In this document: in pieces, positions 24,140 through 32,716 of the stretch
Numbering within the stretch: the stretch's first letter is position 1
Layout of the letters: the number at the start of each line of letters is the position of its first letter
Source: an uncultured Pseudomonadales bacterium
GTDB taxonomy: Bacteria; Pseudomonadota; Gammaproteobacteria; Pseudomonadales; Azotimanducaceae
DNA: 41,404 bases
Direction of reading: 5' to 3'
Assembly (NCBI GenBank): GCA_937921865.1
Contig: CAKZWF010000086.1
Coordinates: 1 to 41,404 of the forward strand
The notes under the pieces: model-generated
The model's input: only the letters and a program-made list of their open reading frames with translations
Database searches by the model: none
What the model was told of the DNA's origin: nothing
Program-made: the position numbers and the translations under genes

Positions 24140-25102
24140 TTATGTCAGCAGATCAGGCAGCCGTTCGTCAGCCGCATAGGCGCGGATATTCGCCAGCGCA
24201 CACATGCCCATCGCGGTTCTCGTTTCCACAGTTCCGCTGCCCATATGGGGCAATGCCACCAGATTTTCACACTCGAGTAATTCAGCCGGAACTCTGGGCT
24301 CGTGTTCAAAGACGTCGAGTCCGGCAGCCGCGATCCCACCGCTCCGCAATGCCGCAGTCAACGCCGCCTCATCAATCAGATCGCCCCGCGCCGTGTTGAT
24401 CAGAATGCCGGACGGACCCAGCAACGCCAGGCGCCGCTGATCGATCAGATGGAAGGTTTCCGCAGAACTCGGCGCATGCAGCGACACGAAGTCTGAACGC
24501 TGTAACAGTTCATCAATCGGCAGCTGCTCAGCCTGCAGCTCATTGAGGTGTTCTGCCGGCACTTCGGAGCGTGAGTTCAGCAGCACCTTCATTCCGAAGC
24601 CGAAGCGCGCCCGCCGTGCAGTCGCCAGGCCAATCCGTCCGGCACCAATGATGCCGAGGGTTTTGCCACTAACCCGACTGCCCAGCAGGTGTGTTGGACG
24701 CCAGCCGGACCAGCCCCCGGAACGAAGTTCCCGTTCACCCTCACCCGCTCTGCGGGCGGTCATCAGCAACAGCGTCATCGCCAGATCTGCCGTGCAGTCA
24801 GTTAACACTCCAGGGGTGTTGGTCACCGCGATCCCGGCGGCCGCGGCAGCCTCAAGGTCAATATGATTGAACCCCACGCCAAAATTGGCCAGCAGTTTGA
24901 CCCGCAGGTCGGGAACATCGAATACGCTGGCGTCCAGACGATCGGTGACCGTGACGCCGACCACGTCGACCTGCTCCATCAGAGTTTTAAGCTGCTGCTG
25001 GTTTAACGGATCATCAGCGGTATTGCGGTGCAGAGTGAACTCCTGATCGAGCAGGTCTTCCACCTCGTCAGGCCAACGCCGGGTCAAAGCAACCTCAAGC
25101 AT
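24140..25102 (-). CDS. D-isomer-specific 2-hydroxyacid dehydrogenase (glyoxylate/hydroxypyruvate reductase-like)
   Basis: About 320 residues. The NAD(P) fold is clear (GIIGAGRIGLATARR), as are the catalytic residues: Arg in INTARGDLID, Glu in FEHEP and His in LPHMGSGT. The N-terminal substrate lobe has LLANFGVGFNHID and GIAVTNTPGVLTD. It interconverts a 2-oxo acid and a (R)-2-hydroxy acid in the cytoplasm. The ATG at 25102 overlaps the end of the VOC gene by eight bases, so the pair is translationally coupled. With the divergent decarboxylase-like gene it suggests a 2-oxo acid module. Confidence 0.9.
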   Translation of the reverse strand: MLEVALTRRWPDEVEDLLDQEFTLHRNTADDPLNQQQLKTLMEQVDVVGVTVTDRLDASVFDVPDLRVKLLANFGVGFNHIDLEAAAAAGIAVTNTPGVLTDCTADLAMTLLLMTARRAGEGERELRSGGWSGWRPTHLLGSRVSGKTLGIIGAGRIGLATARRARFGFGMKVLLNSRSEVPAEHLNELQAEQLPIDELLQRSDFVSLHAPSSAETFHLIDQRRLALLGPSGILINTARGDLIDEAALTAALRSGGIAAAGLDVFEHEPRVPAELLECENLVALPHMGSGTVETRTAMGMCALANIRAYAADERLPDLLT

Positions 25103-25649
25103 CCGGCTTGCGCGTATCGAGCTGGGCTTTTCTGGTCTGGTAAAAGTCACTCAAATCAGCAAAGCCAGGTTCCTTCTCGAAGGTCTCCCGGGTCCAGTTC
25201 AGCAGCGCTTCATCAGAAAGCGTGGTATCCCAGGGTCGGGCCTGGGGCTGCTGGACGTGCCAGGGAGTATCACAGAAAACCTCCAGACCGTTACCTTCAG
25301 GGTCGTTGCAGTAGATGGACCAGGCGTTGCCATGTGTCAGCGGATTCAGCTTATCGGCTCTGCCATCTGTTTGTAGCAGCGTAATCATCTGCCTGACGTC
25401 ACCGAGCGAGTCTACGCGGAACGCGAAATGATTGACCGAGTTGGACGCCTGGTCATCCTGCCGGGTATTCAGAAAAGCCAGCTGATGATGATCAGTTGCG
25501 ACCTGACTTAAAAAAACGATTTCAGGCCCGCCGGACGGTCCCAGCGGACCGCGATCAGTTATCTCGAAACCGAGCACCTGACTATAGAAATCGAGCATGA
25601 GCTCCATGTCGCGAACATAAACCACCGCATGTGACCATCGCAGCTGCAT
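25095..25649 (-). CDS. VOC-superfamily (glyoxalase/extradiol dioxygenase-like) protein
   Basis: 184 residues, one vicinal-oxygen-chelate module of paired beta-alpha-beta-beta-beta units plus a helical tail of about 50 residues. Likely metal ligands are H7 (RWSHAVVYV), H74 (VNHFAFRV) and E123 (NGLEVFCDTPW), the arrangement used by type I extradiol dioxygenases for Fe(II). The tail (ETFEKEPGFADLSDFYQTR) resembles those of catechol-2,3-dioxygenase-like single-domain proteins. It is translationally coupled to the downstream 2-hydroxyacid dehydrogenase and divergent from the decarboxylase-like gene. The substrate is unknown. Confidence 0.85.
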   Translation of the reverse strand: MQLRWSHAVVYVRDMELMLDFYSQVLGFEITDRGPLGPSGGPEIVFLSQVATDHHQLAFLNTRQDDQASNSVNHFAFRVDSLGDVRQMITLLQTDGRADKLNPLTHGNAWSIYCNDPEGNGLEVFCDTPWHVQQPQARPWDTTLSDEALLNWTRETFEKEPGFADLSDFYQTRKAQLDTRKPDA

Positions 25650-25739
25650 CTGTAAATCTCCCCAGGGGACTCGTGAATGCCCCTCTCATCGATGCGCACC
25701 AGTATACAATCGAATCTGAAAGCAGCGCAGGAGCGACAG

Positions 25740-27398
25740 ATGAGAGGCGGTCAGGTGTTCATGGAAGCGTTAGCGCTTCACGGTGTCGATGCAATTTTCG
25801 GTAATCCGGGTACCACAGAAAATCCTCTGCTGGACCGGCTTATCGACTATCCGGACATTGGCTATGTTGTGGCACTGCACGAAGGTGTCGCTGTCGGCGC
25901 TGCCAGCTTCTACGCTCAGGCGACCGGTCGTCCGGCGGTTGTCAATCTGCACGTCGCGCCGGGGCTGGGTAATGGCATCGGCATGATCTACGGCGCGCTG
26001 AAAGCACAATCGCCCCTGATCATTACCGCCGGAGCCCAGGACACCCGCATGCGCCTGACCGAGCCGTTACTGTCCCACGACCTGGTTGCAATGGCTGAAC
26101 CAGTAGTCAAGTGGGCAGCGCAGCCCGCGACCGCAGACGAAATCGGGCCCATCCTGCAACGGGCGTTCAAAATTGCCACCCAGGCACCAGCAGGCCCGGT
26201 TTTCGTTGCGCTGCCTGTTGATGTGATGGAACAGGAGACCCAGATCCACGCCACCCGCAGCGGCGCTCTGAGTGATCCAACCGCAAGCCCCATGGCGATT
26301 GACCAGGCTGCCGCATTAATCCTGGGCGCTGAGAATCCCGCGATCATCACCGGTGACGAACCAGCCCGGGAAGGCGCTTTCGAGTCTGTGGTACGGCTTG
26401 CAGAAACCATCGGCGCGCCGGTATTTCACGAAGGGCTGCACGCCCAGGTCAGCTTCCCCAACAGGCATCCCAGCTATGCCGGACGGGTGCCGTTCGAAGC
26501 CGCCGCAACCGCGAAACTACTGGCCGGCCACGACCTGGTGATTCTGCTCGGCGGCAGTTTTTTCGAAGACGTCTGGTTTGACGGCGTCAGCGCGTTTCCC
26601 GACGGCGCCAGCGTCCTGCAGATCAACGCGGACGCTGCCCGAATAGGCCGGAACTTTCCGGTCACGCTGGGACTCGCAGGGCACAGTGCGCTGATTCTCC
26701 CGGCATTGAATACCGCCCTTGAGCAGGCAGATGACGTCTGGCGCGATGCGGCATCAGAACGTAATCGGAACCTTGCCGCCGCCCATGAGCAAGTTGCCAC
26801 ATCCGCCACAGCCCAGTTAAAGAAACTCTGGGACTCAAGCCCCATGTCACCCGCCCGGGCACTGCACGAAATCAGCCTGGCGCTACCCGAGCAGACAATT
26901 GTGGTCGATGAATCCATCACCACGTCGCTGGAAGTTGGCGGTCGCCTCAACTACGCACAGCCGGGCGACTACTATGGTGCTCGTGGTGGCGGCATCGGCC
27001 AGGGCATCGCCGGTGCGCTGGGTGTACAGCTTGCGCATCCGGACCGGCGGGTCATCGCCATTTCCGGCGACGGCTCCGCGATGTACAGCGTCCAGGCTTT
27101 CTGGAGCGCTGCTCATCACAATCTGCCGATCGTGTTCATCATTCTCGCCAACCGGGAGTATCGGGTACTGAAACACAACCTGGACATTTACCGGGCCCGC
27201 TTTGAGATCGGTTCGAACAAACCTTACCCGCACATGGATTTAGGCAACCCGGCACTGAACTTCCCGGCGATGGCCAGTGGCATGGGGGTTGAGGGCGAAG
27301 TGGTCGAAAACCCCGACGACATTGCTGCAGCGTTGAGCCGCGCCTTCAATGCCAATGCAGCGCGCGTGCTGGAAATTGTCATATCCGGGAAACCGTGA
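25740..27398 (+). CDS. Thiamine-diphosphate enzyme of the benzoylformate decarboxylase family
   Basis: About 552 residues; ATG at 25740 with AGGAG six bases upstream. The three ThDP-enzyme domains are visible: the PYR domain with GNPGTTENP, catalytic Glu in ALHEGVAVG and His in VNLHVAPG; a central domain; and the PP domain with GGGIGQGIAGALG and the metal site GDGS (443-446) to N471. By remembered alignment with Pseudomonas BFDC, the serine after GNPG is Thr here, and the second active-site His (H281 in FRYHQY) is replaced (FFEDVWF). It probably decarboxylates or otherwise uses a 2-oxo acid, but the substrate differs from benzoylformate. Confidence 0.82.
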   Translation: MRGGQVFMEALALHGVDAIFGNPGTTENPLLDRLIDYPDIGYVVALHEGVAVGAASFYAQATGRPAVVNLHVAPGLGNGIGMIYGALKAQSPLIITAGAQDTRMRLTEPLLSHDLVAMAEPVVKWAAQPATADEIGPILQRAFKIATQAPAGPVFVALPVDVMEQETQIHATRSGALSDPTASPMAIDQAAALILGAENPAIITGDEPAREGAFESVVRLAETIGAPVFHEGLHAQVSFPNRHPSYAGRVPFEAAATAKLLAGHDLVILLGGSFFEDVWFDGVSAFPDGASVLQINADAARIGRNFPVTLGLAGHSALILPALNTALEQADDVWRDAASERNRNLAAAHEQVATSATAQLKKLWDSSPMSPARALHEISLALPEQTIVVDESITTSLEVGGRLNYAQPGDYYGARGGGIGQGIAGALGVQLAHPDRRVIAISGDGSAMYSVQAFWSAAHHNLPIVFIILANREYRVLKHNLDIYRARFEIGSNKPYPHMDLGNPALNFPAMASGMGVEGEVVENPDDIAAALSRAFNANAARVLEIVISGKP

Positions 27399-27431
27399 CG
27401 CAGTACGATTGAACGACACGCAGCCGTCCGC

Positions 27432-27449
27432 GTATCCTGACGAGGATAC
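27432..27449. repeat. Perfect hairpin upstream of the PPK2 gene
   Basis: GTATCCT (27432-27438), loop GACG, AGGATAC (27443-27449). There is no T-run after it. It lies between the decarboxylase stop and the PPK2 start, about 70 bases before the ATG, so it may be an operator, an mRNA stem or a weak terminator. Confidence 0.4.
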
Positions 27450-27517
27450 ACAAGCGCTGACGAGCAGCAGTGTGAAACAGCAAAACCAACCAGATACAGG
27501 GATCTAACAACTCACCC

Positions 27518-28435
27518 ATGGCCACCAAGACGGAATGGTATGAATACCTCGTTGATTCTCTCGAAGCCGAAGAATCGGGCGGCGAGCTGCACAACGCCAA
27601 GCCGCTGCAGCCTGGAACGGAAATAAGTGACAAGCTGATCCGGCAGTACTTTGTCAAAAACGAATATCCCTATGCCACCCGCCTGGACATGAAGTCCTAC
27701 TACCAGCAGAAGCTGGCGCTGCAGATAGAACTGGTCAAACTGCAGAACTGGATTAAAGACACCGGCAGCCGTGTCGTGCTGGTATTCGAAGGCCGGGATG
27801 CGGCCGGTAAAGGCAGCACCATCAAGCGCTTCATGGAACATCTCAACCCGCGCGGCGCCCGGGTTGTGGCGCTGGTCAAACCAACGGACGAAGAACGCGG
27901 ACAGTGGTACCTGCAGCGCTATGTGCAACACCTGCCGACCACCGGGGAGATCGTCTTCTTCGATCGCTCCTGGTACAACCGTGCTGGCGTCGAGCGGGTC
28001 ATGGGTTTCTGCACCGATGACGAGTACAACGAGTTCGTCCGCCAGGCACCTCGCTTTGAACGGATGCTGGCTCGCAGCGGTATCCACATGATCAAGTTTT
28101 ATCTTTCCGTGAGCCGCGAAGAACAGGCGCGCAGATTCAATGAGAGAGAAATTAACCCGCTGAAACGCTGGAAGCTGTCCCCGATCGACAAAGAAGCCCA
28201 GGCGCGCTGGGATGACTACACCGAGGCAAAAGAAGCCGCATTCCGCAAGACCGATATTCCTGAAGCGCCCTGGATCATCGTCAAATCCGAAGACAAAATG
28301 CGCGCGCGCCTGGAAACCATGCGCTACGTGCTGCAACAGTTCGACTACGAAGGCAAAGATAAAAAAGTCGCCGTCCCACCAGATCCTCTGGTGCTGGCCG
28401 CGGCCGCCGACGTGCCTAAATTCCGCGTTGACTGA
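27518..28435 (+). CDS. ppk2: Polyphosphate kinase 2 (class I PPK2)
   Basis: 305 residues, single-domain PPK2. The P-loop is EGRDAAGKGSTIKR (glycine at residue 92), Walker B is VFFDRSWYNRAGVERVMGF (Asp149), and the lid has EEQARRFNEREINPLKRWKLSP. Class I enzymes use polyphosphate to phosphorylate nucleoside diphosphates (or the reverse) in the cytoplasm, linking polyphosphate stores to ATP/GTP levels. The ATG is preceded by only a weak ribosome-binding site. It is convergent with pdxH, 13 bp apart. Class assignment (I rather than II or III) is from overall length and motif spacing only. Confidence 0.92.
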   Translation: MATKTEWYEYLVDSLEAEESGGELHNAKPLQPGTEISDKLIRQYFVKNEYPYATRLDMKSYYQQKLALQIELVKLQNWIKDTGSRVVLVFEGRDAAGKGSTIKRFMEHLNPRGARVVALVKPTDEERGQWYLQRYVQHLPTTGEIVFFDRSWYNRAGVERVMGFCTDDEYNEFVRQAPRFERMLARSGIHMIKFYLSVSREEQARRFNEREINPLKRWKLSPIDKEAQARWDDYTEAKEAAFRKTDIPEAPWIIVKSEDKMRARLETMRYVLQQFDYEGKDKKVAVPPDPLVLAAAADVPKFRVD

Positions 28436-28448
28436 GGCTGGGCTGGAG

Positions 28449-29084
28449 CTACGGTTGTAGTCGTTCGATACGCCAGCCGGATGAAATACGAGTGTAGCGG
28501 AATCTATCGTGCAGGCGTCCTTCCCGACCCTGCCAGAACTCAAAAGCCTCAGGACGCAGCAGATAACCGCCCCACTGATCCGGCACCGGCACCTGCTCCA
28601 TTGGATATTGTCTGCCGGCCTGCTCGAGCGCCGCTTCAAGCGCCGCACGATCTGAGATCGGACTGGACTGGTCTGACGCGCTGGCAGCCAGTCTGCTGGT
28701 ATAGGGCCGGCTTTCGAAGTATTCCCGGGAGGTGGCGGCAGGCACCTTTACCACCGTTCCAGTCAATCGGACCTGGCGATCCAGTTCCCGCCAGTGAAAT
28801 AGCGCCGACGCCACCGGATTGGCTGCCAGATCGTGACCTTTCTGGCTTCGATAATCGGTAAAGAAAGAGAAACCTTCTGCATCGCAGGATTTCAGCAGCA
28901 CAATGCGAACCGATGGGACCGCTTCGGGAGAGGCGGTAGCCAGCGCCATCGCTGTGGCGTCCTTCAGATCCAGTTCGAGGGCAAGCTCCAGCCAGCCGCG
29001 AAACTGGATCAGCGGATCCGCCTCGAGCTGGGCGCGGCGCAGTTCACCCGAACGATATTCGCGGCGGTGGCTATCGAGACTCAT
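28449..29084 (-). CDS. pdxH: Pyridoxamine 5'-phosphate oxidase
   Basis: About 211 residues, aligning with E. coli PdxH end to end: HRREYRSGELRR, ADPLIQFRGWLE, PSVRIVLLKSCDAEGFSFFTDY with the following SQKG (FMN phosphate), ALFHWRELDRQVRLTG, and the C-terminal FWQGREGRLHDRFRY with the substrate-binding RLHDR. It oxidises PNP or PMP to PLP using FMN and O2. ATG 29084 is chosen; a GTG at 29108 or TTG at 29126 would extend it slightly. The upstream region is AT-rich and probably holds the promoter. Confidence 0.95.
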   Translation of the reverse strand: MSLDSHRREYRSGELRRAQLEADPLIQFRGWLELALELDLKDATAMALATASPEAVPSVRIVLLKSCDAEGFSFFTDYRSQKGHDLAANPVASALFHWRELDRQVRLTGTVVKVPAATSREYFESRPYTSRLAASASDQSSPISDRAALEAALEQAGRQYPMEQVPVPDQWGGYLLRPEAFEFWQGREGRLHDRFRYTRISSGWRIERLQP

Positions 29085-29194
29085 GACCTGGCCATAGTGC
29101 TGAGACACTCTGTCAGGTATAAACAATGATATGCTATTTTTTGCATCGTATAGTTCTATATAACGCTTTTAATATATTTAGAGGCTCTATAAAA
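29085..29194. promoter_or_regulatory. AT-rich intergenic region upstream of pdxH
   Basis: A markedly AT-rich stretch (about 29118-29195) between two minus-strand genes. It contains a small inverted repeat TATAG-TT-CTATA (29149-29160) and several TATA-like boxes but no pair with clean -35/-10 spacing. It probably carries the pdxH promoter and the 3' end of the upstream secreted-protein gene. Confidence 0.4.
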
Positions 29195-30286
29195 CTAGTC
29201 TGAAGAATTCTGCTCCGCCAGAGCCTCCTGCTCGAGCAGCCTGGCACCGCGCAGAATTCCACCCAGCGCATAGTTACCCTCGTGGCAGGCATATTCGTAA
29301 ACCTGCTGATCACTGGCAGGCCACGGGTACTCTCCCGACCAGGCTGTCTCCCAGTTGGGATCTTCCACGGTGAACTGATACAGCAGGGTCGACGCATCAA
29401 TCCTTGAGAACCGCTCCACTACGTGCAGATCTTCCGATGCGCCACGCAGCGCGGTCTGAGCCCTGAAGTTGATGGTTTCCACTACCAGCGTGTCATCTTC
29501 CCAGTGACCGATGGAATCCCCCATCCAGCTGCGAATTTCCGCGGGTCGATGTTCGGAGTTCAGGCGGATCACCCGGGCATCATGGTTCATCTCGTTGAGA
29601 ATCATCACATAGTCATCAGTCTGCACGATGCGCTTCATGTTGTTGTACATCACCGGCAACGCGGGTGGTCCAGCTGTGGATCCAAAGCCCATGATGCAGC
29701 GTTCACCCAGCGGCCGCAGCTCTGGATCGTCATAGGGGCCAACCGGCATGTCCAGCCACCAGGCGGTACCGGTGTTTTCGCGAAAGAATCCGGCGCGCTC
29801 GGCTGCTCGTCGCTTGCCCTCCTGAGACGGCGACGGCAGTCGGCCGTTTTCCGGCGACACGATGATGGACGTTCGATATTCACCGTCGAGCTGAAAATTG
29901 CTGTCGCCGAGATCCACATAGAAGGTGTTGTAGCCACCCACCCCACCGGCTGCTGCAGCAAAACCGGGAATGGCAAATTCAGTGCCACCGGCTTCAGGCG
30001 CTTCGCGATCTGGATCACTCGGCTGCGAACCAGCTTCCAGATTCTTTGCCCAGTACGCGGCGATGCCTTCAGCTTCCGCCTGGCTGATGGTCTTTTTCTC
30101 GCCAAACTGTTTGGGTCGCTGCAGTTGGGTGAGCGTGGCGACATCGTAGGTGCCACTGAGATCGGGTTGCTGCGCCTGAGCCAGAGGAGACTGGACAAGT
30201 ACGCTCAGCAGCATCAGCGCACTGCATGCGCGGGCGATGCGCCGGGTAACAGAATGTTTGGAGTGTAGGGTCGGCCGGAGAGGCAT
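29195..30286 (-). CDS. Secreted protein of unknown function
   Basis: 363 residues. The N-terminal signal (cluster of Arg followed by ALMLLSVLVQSPLAQAQQ, cleavage near residue 39) predicts export. The mature part has no membrane segment and contains repeated Trp/Tyr-rich beta segments: GGYNTFYVDLGDSNF, GEYRTSIIVSPENGRLP, IGHWEDDTLVVETINF, DPNWETAWSGEYPW and a near-terminal YEYACHEGNYAL. I recall similar secreted proteins of about 350 residues in Gammaproteobacteria and Acidobacteria with no assigned function. It is divergent from the MauG-like peroxidase gene. A structural or ligand-binding role is as likely as an enzymatic one. Confidence 0.7.
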   Translation of the reverse strand: MPLRPTLHSKHSVTRRIARACSALMLLSVLVQSPLAQAQQPDLSGTYDVATLTQLQRPKQFGEKKTISQAEAEGIAAYWAKNLEAGSQPSDPDREAPEAGGTEFAIPGFAAAAGGVGGYNTFYVDLGDSNFQLDGEYRTSIIVSPENGRLPSPSQEGKRRAAERAGFFRENTGTAWWLDMPVGPYDDPELRPLGERCIMGFGSTAGPPALPVMYNNMKRIVQTDDYVMILNEMNHDARVIRLNSEHRPAEIRSWMGDSIGHWEDDTLVVETINFRAQTALRGASEDLHVVERFSRIDASTLLYQFTVEDPNWETAWSGEYPWPASDQQVYEYACHEGNYALGGILRGARLLEQEALAEQNSSD

Positions 30287-30446
30287 CCGTCAAATTCCTG
30301 ATGACACGAAGCGGCTGGCCAGCATAAGTCCGGACCCTAATGAAGTCCACGCAGGCTGCGGTCAACGCGAGCTGTGAGCGCTACACACATTCCGACCATC
30401 CACCCGATCAGACACGTTCGCAGGAAGCTTTGCCAGGTCTGGCATT

Positions 30447-31673
30447 TTGCCGGATGATGGCTGGCGTGTTCATCTGTGCCGAGTAGTCCTCACCATCACC
30501 CGTTCCGTCCAGCTTCGGTTGCTTGTTCCTGTGGCAGTTGTCCTCTATGCACTACTGCACACCGGCGCCTCCGCTCGCGCCGATACCGGTCAGGAACAAC
30601 TCATCAGCCTCGGCCAGCAGCTGTTCTTTGATGCCAACCTTTCCTTCAACCGGTCAGCGTCCTGCGCAACCTGCCACAATCCTGCTACCGCCTACTCCGA
30701 CAATCGCCACAACGCGAGTTCAGCCCCGGCAACCTCCGCAGCGGTCTCATTGGGCGCTGACGGTCAGTCGCTGGGGGACCGAAATACCCCGACGCTGACC
30801 TATGCTGCGATGACTCCGGACTTTCACATCCGCCGGGACGGCACTTTTATCGGTGGTTTCTTCAGCGACGGCCGTGCTGCGACCCTTGCCCTGCAATCGG
30901 AACAGCCCATTCTCGACCCGCTGGAAATGGCAATGCCCGATCGTGCAGCGATTGCCGAACGGCTGCGGGAAAACGCCCATTATCTTTCTGAGCTACGCCG
31001 ACTGCTTGGTCCTGCCGCAGTCGGCGACGATCAATCACTGGTCGCAGGGGCGCGTCAGGCCATTGCCGCATTCGAGCGCTCGAAGGAATTCTTTGCCTTC
31101 GATTCGAAATACGATCGCTATCTCGCCGGTGAGTACCAGATGACCAGGGACGAAGCCATTGGTCGGGAGCTGTTCTTTTCTGATCTCACCAACTGTCGCA
31201 ACTGCCATCTCGCCCACCCCGATAAAATATCCAGACGCGAAACCTTCAGCAATTTTCAATACCACAATGTCGGCACCCCGGTGAATCAGCTCGCCCGCAA
31301 AGCTAATGGTCTGGGTAGCACATTTGTGGATGCAGGACTGGCGGCAAATCCACAGACAACAGCCGAGCAGGTCGGTAAGTTTCGCGTGCCATCTTTGCGC
31401 AACGTTGCCGTGACTGCACCCTATATGCACAACGGCGTCTTTGCCCGGCTGGAGACAGCGGTGGTGTTCTACGGACGCCACCTCGCCAGCAACTCAATCG
31501 CTGAGATCAATCCGGAAACCAGAGTGCGCTGGCAACCACCCGAAGTGGCAGACACCGTCGACGACCGTTTCCTGCCTCAAGGCCAGCCGCTGGAACACAA
31601 TCGCGTCCGTCAGCTTGTTGCCTTCCTGAGAACACTCACCGACCAACGTTACGAACACCTGCTGGAGCCCTGA
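30447..31673 (+). CDS. Di-heme cytochrome c peroxidase / MauG family protein
   Basis: About 408 residues with an N-terminal export signal (LRLLVPVAVVLYALLHTGASARA). Two c-type heme sites: CATCH (C73, C76, H77) and CRNCH (C250, C253, H254). Other family features are GQQLFFDANLS, GGFFSDGRAATL, DPLEMAMP and the C-terminal APYMHNGVFARLETAVVFY. It is periplasmic and reduces H2O2 or carries out MauG-like oxidation using cytochrome or other donors. The start is uncertain: TTG at 30447 gives a long N-region, and a TTG at 30519 also gives a signal peptide. Its stop overlaps the next gene's ATG by one base. Confidence 0.9.
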   Translation: MPDDGWRVHLCRVVLTITRSVQLRLLVPVAVVLYALLHTGASARADTGQEQLISLGQQLFFDANLSFNRSASCATCHNPATAYSDNRHNASSAPATSAAVSLGADGQSLGDRNTPTLTYAAMTPDFHIRRDGTFIGGFFSDGRAATLALQSEQPILDPLEMAMPDRAAIAERLRENAHYLSELRRLLGPAAVGDDQSLVAGARQAIAAFERSKEFFAFDSKYDRYLAGEYQMTRDEAIGRELFFSDLTNCRNCHLAHPDKISRRETFSNFQYHNVGTPVNQLARKANGLGSTFVDAGLAANPQTTAEQVGKFRVPSLRNVAVTAPYMHNGVFARLETAVVFYGRHLASNSIAEINPETRVRWQPPEVADTVDDRFLPQGQPLEHNRVRQLVAFLRTLTDQRYEHLLEP

Positions 31674-32716
31674 TGATCAGAAAGCTCATTATAGTCAGCC
31701 TGTTTCTGATTTCAGGCACCATCGGGGTGCTGTGGATTGGCGCAGTGACCTCACTCGATCACAATCGACAGCACACCTCGGTAACCGCAGCACTGCCAGA
31801 GTTCGACGCTCTAGCGGCGAAACAACCAACTGCCAGACTGTTTCAGCTCGAAGCCAATGGCTACGTGTTCCGTACCCGCGCAGCAGGTTTTCCCGGCCGG
31901 GCTGGCAACGTGATCCTGCTGCACGGTTTCCCCGAAACATCCATCATGTTTGATGACACCATGACCACCCTGGCCGCCGCCGGCTATGCGGTTGTCGCCT
32001 TCGACCAACGCGGTTATTCGCCCGGTGCAAGACCTGAGGCGGTTTCCGACTATTCGGTCGACCGTCTGGTGAGTGACGTTCGCGCCGTTGCTCGCGCAGT
32101 TGGTTTTGATCACTATCACCTGGTTGGCCACGACTGGGGGGCTGCGGTCGGCTGGACGCTGGTGATGGAGGATGCCCAGGATGTGGACTCATGGAGCGCT
32201 CTGTCGATTCCTCATCTCAAAGCCTATCGAGAAGCCATGCGCAGCGATCCGGATCAACAGCAGCGCAGTAGCTACATCAGTTTCTTTCGCTTGCCCTGGT
32301 TGCCGGAAACGCTGTTCAGCTTCAACAGACTGAATCTGCTGGTCACCAGTGTCTACGCCGATCATGAAGCTCGAATCATGGACGAGTATCTGCAGGTCCT
32401 GGCAGAACCAGGAGCGCTCACTGCTGCGCTGAACTGGTATCGTGCCGGTGATCTCACGGCCGAGACAGATGACTCAGCTGCTCAGCTGGAACCGAAGATC
32501 GATATTCCCGTGCTGCTGGTCTGGGGCACCGAAGATCCGGTAGTGGGGCAACGGGCACTGGCTGCGCAACAGCAATACCTGCTTGGTGACTACCGCGAAG
32601 TCGCCCTGGATACCGGTCACTGGCTATTGCAGACGCGGAGCGCGGCGACCATTGCGGCTATCGTCAATCACATCAGCACTGTCGAACAGAGCAGCATCAA
32701 CGATCAATCGTATTGA
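31673..32716 (+). CDS. Membrane-anchored alpha/beta hydrolase (epoxide hydrolase-like)
   Basis: 347 residues. A single N-terminal hydrophobic helix (residues 5-26) anchors it, with the catalytic domain outside the cytoplasm. The oxyanion motif is LLHGFPET, the nucleophile is Asp154 in GHDWGAAVG, the acid lies in WGTEDPVVG and the base in DTGHWLL. An Asp nucleophile in HDWG is typical of epoxide hydrolases, haloalkane dehalogenases and fluoroacetate dehalogenases. The ATG overlaps the MauG-like gene's stop by one base (TGATG), so translation is coupled. The 3' end overlaps the convergent DUF899 gene by 13 bp. The substrate cannot be told from sequence. Confidence 0.88.
   Translation: MIRKLIIVSLFLISGTIGVLWIGAVTSLDHNRQHTSVTAALPEFDALAAKQPTARLFQLEANGYVFRTRAAGFPGRAGNVILLHGFPETSIMFDDTMTTLAAAGYAVVAFDQRGYSPGARPEAVSDYSVDRLVSDVRAVARAVGFDHYHLVGHDWGAAVGWTLVMEDAQDVDSWSALSIPHLKAYREAMRSDPDQQQRSSYISFFRLPWLPETLFSFNRLNLLVTSVYADHEARIMDEYLQVLAEPGALTAALNWYRAGDLTAETDDSAAQLEPKIDIPVLLVWGTEDPVVGQRALAAQQQYLLGDYREVALDTGHWLLQTRSAATIAAIVNHISTVEQSSINDQSY

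Noticed and set aside
14277..27398. A mandelate pathway formed by the FMN dehydrogenase and the benzoylformate-decarboxylase-like gene
   Set aside because: The genes are over 10 kb apart, on opposite strands and in different units, and the decarboxylase relative seems to lack a key His; the link is too weak to claim.
27512..28648. 378-codon minus-strand open frame over PPK2 and the end of pdxH
   Set aside because: The opposite strand encodes complete PPK2 with intact motifs; the antisense product is His/Phe-rich without structure-like pattern.
29423..30268. 281-codon plus-strand open frame inside the secreted-protein gene
   Set aside because: Antisense shadow; the minus-strand product has a proper signal peptide and ordered beta pattern.
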